This document shows, one piece after another, positions 23,041-32,455 of a stretch of DNA of 64,000 nucleotides. The stretch spans positions 124,001 to 188,000 of the forward strand of contig MU839144.1 of the NCBI GenBank assembly GCA_030685235.1, read 5' to 3'. Made by a program: the position numbers and the translations under genes. The DNA comes from Copromyces sp. CBS 386.78. Its lineage: Eukaryota > Ascomycota > Sordariomycetes > Sordariales > Sordariaceae. The notes beneath the pieces were generated by a model that saw only the letters and a list, made by a program, of their open reading frames with translations, searched no databases and was not told the origin of the DNA. Each line of letters starts with the position of its first letter. Position 1 is the stretch's first letter.

Positions 23041-26000
23041 CTAGTATTCCTTTAATAATCCCTTAGCATTGCCCAGGGCTTCTTCCGGCAACCACTTGTT
23101 GTGCTCGTGACCAAACCTAGTCCACTTGACGAGGTACTTCCATCCTCCCGTTCTGGGGTTCAAGTCGTGGTTCAAGATGACGTCCATTTCCCACTCGCCT
23201 TCATCGTCTGAGCCGATCTGAGTGTCCTCCACTGGTCCAGGGGGAGGCTGGGTCCGGTCAAACGGGTCCTCTCCCCGAGGTCCGGCCTTGAGATGGGCGA
23301 CTGAAATGACCGGGTGGATGCCCGCCATTTCCGGGGGGAGCTCGAGTTTGTAGGCTAGTTTGCCGACACGGGCGACGACGCGAAATGGGCCGGCTCTTTG
23401 TTGTGAAAATTTTCGAGAAGGACGGCCCGGAAGGTGATACCCCTTGTGCAGCTTCAGGAATACTTTGTCACCGACTTGGAATTCGCGGAGCGGGTGTCTG
23501 CCGTCGTAGCGCTTCTTAGCTTTGGCTGTAGCGAAATCCATGGCCAATTGGGCATCTTCTCTCAATCCATCTCTCAATGCCTTGTAATCCTTCGTCACGC
23601 TGGGCACGTCTTTCCTGGCTATCAGATCCAGTGGTCCCAAGGGTTTAAACCCGAACAGCTGCTCGTGGGGGGACGACTTGATCGGTTCTGAGTACCCGCT
23701 ATTGAGGTTCCATTGGAGAGCTGGCAGCAATTCTACCCAGTTTGACTCAGGTTTCATGAAGTAGTGGTACTGAATGGCGATTTCGACGTCTTGATTTCGT
23801 CGTTCTGCCAGGCCGTTGCCCTGGGGGTGGTAAGCTGTTGTCATCAGTAGCTTGGTGTGCAAGGCTGCCCACATCCCTTTCCAGAGCCTGGATGTAAACT
23901 TCCTGTCTCTGTCGGACACGATTGCTTGCGGGATTCCCCAATCGCCTAATAGCAACTCCCTTGCCAGGATGGTTCCCCAATCTTCCGCTGTATAGGTGGA
24001 GTGCCCGGGAATGAGGCGTGTGCGCTTGGACGTGTAATAAGTTACGGGCATGAGGGTGTTGAAGAAGTTAAAGCCTTCTAAGTGCCAGGGGGTTCCAATA
24101 GCTCGAACTTCCGGTAGGTCGGTAATGAAATCGAGGGCAATGGTACGCATTGGCAGTGTATGTTCTGGATTGATGGGTTGATAGTCGCCTGTGGTGGCCT
24201 CCCTGTCGGTTCGGTTTAGCTGGCATGTCGGATAGTGACGCACGTATTCGGTCACCTCGTGGGTCTTTCTTGTCATTATATAATCCTTCAGGTCGTAGAG
24301 CATACGATCTCGGCCGAAATGATGTTTTTCGTCGTAGATTATCGCGAGGATGGTCTGCACCATACCTTTAGGTATATATAACCGCCTTGTCTGGTCTGAC
24401 GAGACGTTGTACAGTAGTCCGTCTACGATCTCAAATGGGTAACCGGCACTCGAAACGACGCCATCGACCTCGGTGGCATTGCGGTGAGCTTTCACGTCTT
24501 CTATGATGGCCGCGTACTTCGGGTCTGATCCGTATGCCTGTATAAAATCCCTCTTCAAGGCTGGGCTCATCTGGGCTTCCGCGCGAGTAAACCAGATCTG
24601 ATCCAGTACTGGGACTTCGTCTGAGCGGCCCATTTCGTCCCCTTCGGCTTTTAACCTGCTCAAAGCATCTGGAATGAAATTCATTTTCCCGGCAATGTGG
24701 TGAATCTGCAGATTGTACTGTGAAAGGTAGATGGAAGCATTGATAAGTCTCCGATTTCCTCTATCCGTGGACGAGGTGCTCAGGGTAGTCTGCTCGCAAA
24801 TCCCCTTCGTTGCTGAGTGATCGGTCAGAACGATGACAGGGTGGTTTGAGGAGTGCAGAAGAGTCCGTAGTCGCTTGACCGCCCAGATTAGACAAGCTAC
24901 TTCCATCTCGGAAGGACCATATCTCATCTCAGCCTTGCTGAGGGCCTTGCTCAAGAACATGATCGGTTGGACTTGGTTGGCGGGGATAGCCATGCCTGGT
25001 GCCCATGCGAAGCCGTCCTTCAAGTGAAATAGGACTACTCCGTATCCTCGCTCCAGGGACCCGTCGACCTGTAAAAATACTTGCTTATCCGGGTCTAGGT
25101 GGTACAACTTCATGTTCTCACAAATAGCTTTCTGAACCGCCTCAAATGCTGCCTTTTCCTCGGGTGTAGGTAAGTAGGTCGTCTTTGCGCAATAGTGTGC
25201 CCGCTTGGCTGGGTTACCTGGCGCAATAGCCCCTGACTTTCGTCCTGCGGCTAGAAGTTGAACCTTACGGTTCTGGAGAGGCTCTGAAATCTTACCGTAG
25301 TAAGGGATAAGGTGGCGAATGAATCCCGAGCTTCCGATGTACGTCTCTAATGCCTTGAGCGTTTCCGGGAATACTAGCTTACGGAAGGCCTCCAATCTCT
25401 CGGCTGTGGTCGTTAGTCCCAGGGCATCAACACGGAAACCCAATAGTTCCACGTTCGGGTACGCGATGTAGCTCTTCTTGGGGGAAAGGACCAAGTTGCG
25501 TGACGCGAATAACTTGAAAACCTTTTCCAAGTGTTCCAGGTGCTCCTCCAAAGAGTCCGAGAAGATGATAATGTCGTCGATGAAAGCGCGGCAGAAGTGA
25601 GATATTGCTGCCAGCAGTCGATCTATGAATCTTTGCACGTATGCGGGGGAGTTACGGTAACCCATGAGGGCTACGTTCGGCTGTTCCAGACCACGCGGGC
25701 TAATGAGGGTAAGCCTATCTCTGTGCGGGGGCCATACCAAGAACTGGTAAAAGAAGGCTGTCGTATCGATGATGGTGATAAAGGTTTTTCCGCGCAATGA
25801 AGCAATGACTTCGGACTGGAGGGGCAAAGGATAGTAGTCTGGAACCGTGACCTTGTTGAGGGCCCTCAAGTCGATGACCACTCTGCCCTTCTGTTGTCCT
25901 TTGACTGTACGCCACACAACGAAGACGGGATGGGCGAAAGGGGTAGCCCTGTTTACCCAGTCCATTTTGCCCTGTTCGTGAAGCGTGCCAAAAACCTGAT

Positions 26001-29000
26001 CTAGCACCTCGCGATCCTTCTTGCTCAGGGGGTAGGAGCGGGCGTGGATGCGCTGGTTTTGCCATCCTTCCACTAATGGGATACGCATCATATCCTCCTC
26101 CTTCATCTCGATTACTCCTCCTTCTTCCCAAAGACTTGGGTATTTATTGATGAGCTTCTCGATCTTGGACACCAGAGACGGATTCTGAGCACAAATGTGG
26201 ATCCCTTGCTTGGTGACCTTCTCAGGGACGTCGGCGGAGGTTTTCAAGCCTAGTGGTGAATGCTTATCCTTTGATTTAGGCTTGTCGGGCTCGGGTTTGT
26301 CGAGGGTGACTTGCCTTGCGCTAGGCTCGGCGCCTACCTCTTCGGTAACTTCCCATGCCATGGTTTCCGGATCTTCGTCCATAAGCTCCTTGAGGATCTG
26401 TTCGTCAGTCATGTCGTTGATGTACGCATACCGGTCATCTTCCTTGACGCTGTCCTGATCCTCAATGACGTTGAATGCCCGTAGAATGGGGACCTCGAAT
26501 TCGGTGTTCAGAGCCGAGGGTGCTCTGGGTGCCCTGGTTGCCAAGTCAGCAATCATACCCTGGGATAGAGCTAAGTATCCGCTGTCCGTAGCCTCGGTGA
26601 TGCTGCCGATATGGAATCGTTTGGGGATAGTCACGACGCCGTTAGTCGTGTTGTTGACGAACACAACTTCTGGAGCCTTGGAATTGATCACGGCGTTGGC
26701 TGCCAAGGCGTGCCTGGAATTCAATATAAAACATCGGTCCTTTGGTAACTCCTTGAAGTTGACGGGAATGTACCCAGATTGGCCAGGCAACAAGGTCGTT
26801 TTGGACGCTGTCGTGACCTTCCTAATATAAGGTTTCGCGTTTTCCTGAGCCACGAAGTCGACGACGAAGTCGTCGAGGTCTCTGAACGTGATGGTACCGG
26901 TTTTGTAGTCCGTATTTGCTGCGTATAAGTGCAGGAAATCGTTGCCGAATAAGATATTGGGTTCGAGCTCGTCTATAACCCATCCTCCTTTCTTGAATTT
27001 CATTAGAGTAGGCTGGCCTTCTTTGTTAAAACCTTCCAAGTAAACCTCAAAGGTGGCCCACTCGTTGATCTTGACAGGCTTTCCTCCCACTCCTCTGACT
27101 TTGGCGTGCCTTGTTTCGATGCTGTGCGTCAAGGTTTCCAAGAAGGGTCTACCGATCAAGGTCCTTCCGGTTCCTGGATCCATGCAAACTTCGCTTGTCT
27201 TGCCTTCCGGACGTGGGCGGGCGTTCACCCTCATGTGCGTGAAGCTAGAGATTGGGCTGTTATCGACCTCGATCAGTGCCATCTGCGGGGCTTCTTTTAC
27301 TTGAGGGGGAAGGGATGACCTGGTAATGGGTTCGGGGGAGACACGAGGGATGGGGCGCGGTTCTTCTCCCGCGATTTGGCCTGCTTGGGCCAGTTTACAG
27401 GTTTTTAGATGTTTGAAGAGGATATTGCGTGACAACAGCATCTTCCTGCAGTAACCACATGTCCGTTGCTCCGGCGCCAATGGGGACGGTGTTCGGATAC
27501 GCTCTGCCTTTACGGCCTTAGGGGTTGCACAAATTGCCTTGTGCTGCTGCCTCTTAGCTTTGGTATTGATACTCTTGTGACATTTGCGGCATCTCTTCGT
27601 TAGGACCTTCGTAACGAGATGCACGTTCATCACGGACTTGTCGTCGTCGGAACTATCGTCTGGGGCTTCGGTATCCTCTGCCACATGATTAGCCTGGTAA
27701 GACCGGCGTTCATGGTCGAGATCCCTGTCGCGGCTTCTGTCGCGGCTGCGGTCCCGGCTCCTGTCACGGTTTCGGTCGTTATTGTTGTTGGCTCCGTCGC
27801 GGTTGCGGTCTCGGTTGTCGCGGTTGTCGCGGTTGCGCTCTCCTTCACGGCTGCGATTACGATTGCGGTCTCTGTCCCTGTCCGAGCGATTGCTTCGGCT
27901 GTCGCTTCGGCGGTCAGACGTGCCTCGGGTTCTGTCGCGCCTGGAATCATTGGATCCGGATTTGGCGGCTGCGATCAGTACGGCGTTGGCCCGGGATATT
28001 TCCGTCATGTAATCTGACAGCTCCTCCCTGTCGAGCGGGGCTCTGAGGTATTATTTCGTACGTAGGTCGAGGCTTGACCATATCTGCATTATAATACCGT
28101 ACCAATTTGATGCCGAGTCTTGGCCTATAGTGCCTATTGCTCGAGCATACCGAAGCTGCTTTTGCATATACAGGGTGAGAGCTCCTTCGTTCTCGTTGAT
28201 CTTATATAGCGAGAAGTAGCCTCGGTTGAACTTGGCCGTGGCCGTGGCGGCGTTGGGCTTGAATCGGTCCACCAGTTTGTTGAGTAAGACGTAGATTCCG
28301 TCCTTAATCCAGCTCTTCTTGCTGAACGCATCAATTTCGGTTGACCACCAGACCTTGGCAGATCCTCCCAGCAGGGTTTGGAACATTTTTGCCATTTGGC
28401 GGCCTATTTTGCTGTCGGCCCCATTATCTACGAAGGATAGAACTTGCTCTCGGAAGGCATAAACATCCGTGTAGGTGTCACCCTTCGGGTCGGTAATGAT
28501 GCCGATGTCGTCGGGGTCTGACGCTATAGGGTTGAAGAAGCCGACTTCCTCTCTTTTAACCTTACAGTATTCTTCCTCATCTTCATCTTCGGTTAGGTCG
28601 AGATCATCCTTCCGTGATTTAATGCTTCGACCGCCACCTCCGCCCTTTCTGCTGCCAGAGCTGCCTCCACCGCTTCCTCCGCCCGGCTTTGGGAGTCTGA
28701 TGTCCTCTTCTTCGTGCCTGGACGCGGCTCGCGCGACGCGCACCTGGAAGGCGGGGCGCTGGGATTGCCGGTCGCTTACCTAATCCTCTACGGAGAGTGG
28801 CGCACGCTCCTCCCTGACTGGGAATCCCTCCGGCCGAGTGAAGGCATTTTAATGATTACGGGGATCTAAGGAAGGGTTGGCGAAGATATGTGTCGTTCTG
28901 ATGGGATAGTTGGGATCATTCCGTGGTTGTGCGGAGAAAGGGGCCGAGTTTGGTTGAGCTGGCCTGGTAAAAGGCATTGAAGCTGCTCTCTCTGCTCCCT

Positions 29001-30321
29001 GCTCGGCATGTGCCGAATGGAACCGGCTATCCTGGACAGGCATCGAGGTTGCTCGAGGAGGGGCGCCGCCGACGTGCGGTACTGGGAGCCTGCTTCGAGT
29101 AGAGACTCTGCTGTGGACTGACCGAGGGGATTCGGGCACATCTTCCAGCGTGGTGCGAAATTTGTCGCGTGGCGCGGTCTTGATCGAAAGTCGTTCACGC
29201 AATGTCGATTTCGGTGTAGATGGTCTCTCGCTCTGAGGTTTGTACGGAGCCGAAGGCTCGCCAGTGACTTCGTTGAACATTGGGTTTAGGGGCGTATAAG
29301 GATTGCCGCTGAGATTCTTGGCCACCACTTCTATGACCTCCTTTTCCACGGCACGGCGAATGCTATTGACTTGCTTGGCGTAGTTTTCTGATGCTATTTC
29401 CTGCGCCTTCTGCAGTACCTTAACAGTTTTCTTTAGCTCAGCTGTCTGATATTGAAAGTTCTTCGTCTATTGCTGGAATGACTCTTTGTGCTCTTTAAGA
29501 GATGCCTCTAAGAGTTCTTTTTGCTCTTGTACGTGCTGGTCCAGCAGTTCTCCTTGCTCTTTGAGCGATAAGTCGACTTGGTCTTTGAGAGCCTCTGTGA
29601 GATTTTCTCGTTCTTTGTCCTATGCTTCTTCGATAATGTCGGCCATTTCTGCCTTGTGAGCTTCGAATAAGGCTAATATTTTGTCTTCGTTATCGTACTG
29701 GGTTTTACGTTGAGCGGCTAAGTCGGATTTGAAGGATTCCAATAAGGCCTGCGTAGCTGACAACTTGGAGGTCAATAGTCCTTCCTGCCTGTCGAGCTTG
29801 TAGATCACGCTGTCGTGGTTACGGTTGATCTTGTCATCTAGGTATTCGACGGACTCCCGATTTGCTCCAAATTTAAGAGGGCGAAGCAGTAGGGCCTGGT
29901 CTGGGTCTGGGCCAGCGCTTATGGTGTGCGAATCTCGATCGTAACGTATGTTTAAGACTGGTCTTGTGGGAGGTTTCGGCATATTAGGGGCGCGCGGGAG
30001 CATGTGAGCATGCGCGCTTATGGATGGGTATCGAACTATATGGCTCGGGTTCGCGACGGGCGGGGTATGGATGCCTATAGGCACGTTGAGGGGTCTTCCT
30101 GCCGGGACGGTGTCGGTTGTCGCGCAAGTTTCGTCGTGATCGCGACGTGGAGGGTCGGCGAGCTCGGCTTCGTATAGATCGGCTTCGCTCTCGAGATGGG
30201 TTGTCTCTTCGAGAATGTCGTGATGTTCTTTTGTACGAACGGGACTTATATTGGCGGGAGAAGTAGGCGCGATGTTGCGCGAGCCGTCTGGCGCGTCGGA
30301 TTCGATGAACGAGCCGGGCAT
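23041..30321 (-). pseudogene. Gypsy-B gag-pol, one 2427-codon frame with five in-frame stops
   Basis: All parts lie in one phase with no frameshift. From the ATG at 30319-30321: a coiled-coil region (about 29750-29370), a Gag domain (about 28500-28050, with AFREQVLSFVDNGADSKIG), an Arg/Asp-Ser RNA-binding region, and two C2H2-like fingers (residues 138-161 and 182-204 counted from Met 28008). Then follow protease with DPG at 277-279 (usually DT/SG), RT with FIDD at 809-812, RNase H D982/E1036/D1063, integrase D1293/D1366/E1402, and a C-terminal chromodomain (about 1608-1655, YLVKW...W). Stops are at 29620-29622 TAG, 29467-29469 TAG, 28849-28851 TAA, 28780-28782 TAG and 28051-28053 TAA; each is one C-to-T step from CAG/CAA. 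The last divides gag from the intact 1655-residue pol frame, which begins at an internal Met. Integrase zinc-site residues 1225 and 1259 are Tyr where His and Cys are expected. The product would make and integrate element cDNA; full-length translation is blocked unless stops are read through. Confidence 0.93.
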
Positions 30322-30441
30322 AACGGTGATTGTCTAGTTCTACGTACGTTATGAGCACGAGTTCAAGTGATTCTTACGACGAAATCAACCGGGGTATTAG
30401 GGAAGAAAATGCGTGATCATGAATCGGATAGGAAGCGGATA

Positions 30442-30789
30442 CCACTGCGTACCCAAGTTCGGCAGTGGGGGAAACCCTTAGCATCCAGGGTCTTGCGACA
30501 TTGGGATCCGGGTGGTGATAGACAACGGGTACCTGAATTCGCCGAGTCTGGGGGTGGAGCAGTGTGGTGATGTGTTCCTTCACGGGTACCTGAATTCGCC
30601 GTGTTGGAGGGGAGTTGAATCTTGCGGGTACCTTGAGTCGCCGCAAGAGGGATAACGATCGCGTACCTTGGTCGGCGATCGAGGGAGAGGGGGATAGATG
30701 AGGAAGCCGTTGACTGAATGAACAGGACGACTGGTGCGATGCGGAAAGGTGGTTTTTAAAGTCGCGAGAGTACCTGAATTCGTCTCACG
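30442..30789 (-). other. Array of six stem-loops with a shared loop in the Gypsy-B leader
   Basis: Plus-strand coordinates, stem/loop/stem. 30442-30468: CCACTGC / GTACCCAAGTTCG / GCAGTGG. 30521-30549: AGAC..CGG / GTACCTGAATTCG / CCG.GTCT (internal loop). 30581-30603: CACGG / GTACCTGAATTCG / CCGTG. 30621-30647: CTTGCGG / GTACCTTGAGTCG / CCGCAAG. 30656-30681: CGATCGC / GTACCTTGGTCG / GCGATCG. 30763-30789: CGCGAGA / GTACCTGAATTCG / TCTCACG (one mismatch). The loop is conserved while stem sequences differ and still pair, which argues for a selected structure rather than simple repeat copying. They lie between the primer-binding site and the gag start, so in the genomic RNA (minus strand) they fall in the 5' leader, where packaging, dimerisation or translation signals sit. 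The function is unknown. Confidence 0.85.
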
Positions 30790-30903
30790 TACCTTGGAGA
30801 TGCTTCTGCCGAGGAAGCGATTTTCTGTCGACTATCGTCGTGCCTTTTCCAGAAGGCGATGGCGATAAATGGTGTGGTGTGGTTCGGTCGAGCACTGCGA
30901 TCT

Positions 30904-30919
30904 GCAGTTGCAGCTACCA
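30904..30919 (-). promoter_or_regulatory. Gypsy-B primer-binding site
   Basis: Two bases inside the 5' LTR the coding strand reads TGGTAGCTGCAACTGC, complementary to a tRNA 3' end (…GCAGTTGCAGCTACCA). Spacing and the TGG start are typical. The tRNA is not identified. Confidence 0.75.
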
Positions 30920-30921
30920 TT

Positions 30922-31168
30922 TAATACCGTTGAGAGGGTATTGTGAAAGCACAGTATGTGTGTTGATTGAAAGTGTGTGAATTCGTGATCTGGGAAAGAT
31001 CCAGAGAGGAGAGATCGCGATGGTCGATGACCATATGTGCGCGATCCTTATCTAATCTACAGGACCCACCTTTAGGTGGGGAGGCGACCGCGGCAGCAGT
31101 GCGGCCGTGGCTAGTCAACGACTGTCATGCTGACAGGTGACAACACCAGCGATACCAATCCGGTATCA
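30922..31168 (-). repeat. Gypsy-B 5' LTR (247 bp)
   Basis: Matches 22601-22847 at all but one position (C at 31116). It would carry the promoter for the genomic RNA; no clear TATA box is visible on the minus strand. The right flank GAGGG at 31169-31173 repeats the left flank. Confidence 0.96.
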
Positions 31169-32040
31169 GAGGGATTGTATTCGAATTGCGAATAGGGTTT
31201 AATATTCGTATATAAGGGTATTATTACGAAGACTATTTAAGACTTTTTTAAAACCTTTTTACTTAAGATTAATTTAATATTGTTAGATAATTAATTCGAT
31301 AAAATATTTAAATGGGTAGTAAGTAGTAGTACGGCTGTAATTAAATATAATTAGGAGGGGTTAATTACTATATAGTAAAGTACTATTAATAAGGGGGAAT
31401 TAATAGAAATCGCTTATAAAAATAATGTTTATATTATTAAAAGGTTTACTAGTATATTTAGAAAAAGCTATACGCAACTATTATTCGATATAGAATAAAC
31501 GAATAAGGGAAATTATAGATTTTTCGTTAATAATAATGTATTTGTATTGTTTAAACGTACTTTAGAAGTATTAGATATCGCTAGTATAAATAGCGAATTC
31601 TTTAAAAATAGTTAAGGATAAAAAAGGAAGGTAGAATAGTATATGGAATATAGAGCTATTAATATTGTTGGTAGCGATTTTAATAGGCGTACCCCGGGTA
31701 ATTAAAAACGGCTTTCTAATTTAAGAAATTATAAAATTAAGGCGCTAATTAAAAATATAGATAAAGTAGGATTTTTTAATACTACTTTTATTATTAATTT
31801 GAAAATATAAAGGTTTAATTTTAAACGGAAGTTTTGATTATTTATAATATAGAATTTATTGGAAGTACTTTATATATAAATTAAAAATAGCGTACTATAT
31901 AAAATTTAGACTATTAATAATATTTTAAGAAATATTAATAATAATATTAAAGAAAGCGTTTTTTTATTATACTTTAAATATAAATTAATATTTATTATAA
32001 TTAACGAAAAGATATTAGAAATTGTAATAACTATTCTAAT

Positions 32041-32455
32041 GAGAAACGCTATCTGCACCGCCGCAAAACGCTATCTGCACCGCCGTCTAAAACTTTAATA
32101 AAGTATAACTTGGGCAAATAGTAAGCTACAAATATAAAAGTAGTGTTTTTGAGTTCGGTAAAGTTCTCTCTATTATAATATATTTACTAACCCTTCCACC
32201 GCCTCTCCCATCTACTATTTTAGAAGATATAAGAAATTCTCAAATAAAGTTTTCTTTTTCTTAAACTATTAGTAGGTTAGAAGGCTGTGGTAACATTTAA
32301 GAGCCAACCTTAATACTATTAAATAGAGTAGAAAAATACAAAAATTCCAAGCCTACTTTAAGACTATAGACTCTTATTTTGGTAGAGTAACTTTAGATTT
32401 TATTTTTGGACGGCGGTGCAGATAGCGTTTGGCAGCGGTGCAGATAGCGTTTCTC
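32041..32455. mobile_element. 415-bp MITE with long doubled terminal inverted repeats (hAT-like)
   Basis: The ends are inverted repeats of about 47 bp: GAGAAACGCTATCTGCACCG... on the left (32041-32087) and its near-perfect reverse complement on the right (32409-32455). Within each arm the word AAACGCTATCTGCACCGC occurs twice in tandem, about 21 bases apart. ATTCTAAT directly flanks both sides (32033-32040 and 32456-32463), an 8-bp target duplication as made by hAT transposases. Because T precedes and A follows the element, a 10-bp-longer TIR pair with a shorter duplication is also possible. No coding capacity. The element keeps CpA/TpG inside RIP DNA, so it inserted after RIP or was too short to be recognised. 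It splits the long plus-strand ghost frame in phase. Confidence 0.88.

Larger units (their letters stand above)
22601..31168 (-). mobile_element. Gypsy-B: young Ty3/Gypsy chromovirus-type retrotransposon
   Basis: An 8,568-bp element with two 247-bp LTRs that I align with one difference (T at 22795, C at 31116). GAGGG lies directly outside both ends (22596-22600 and 31169-31173). Direction is minus: 5' LTR 30922-31168, primer-binding site 30904-30919, a 580-base leader with repeated stem-loops, gag-pol 30321-23041, 3' region 22848-23040, 3' LTR 22601-22847. Composition is ordinary, in sharp contrast to the RIP DNA on both sides, so it arrived after the target had been mutated. I find no purine tract directly next to the 3' LTR, which is unusual. 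The five stops in gag-pol and the LTR difference are all of the CpA-to-TpA type. Confidence 0.96.

Noticed and set aside
27619..28017. Open frames of 70-132 codons on the plus strand and 27630-27950 on the minus strand in another phase
   Set aside because: They are shadows of the Arg/Asp/Ser-codon repeats of the Gypsy-B gag-pol frame.
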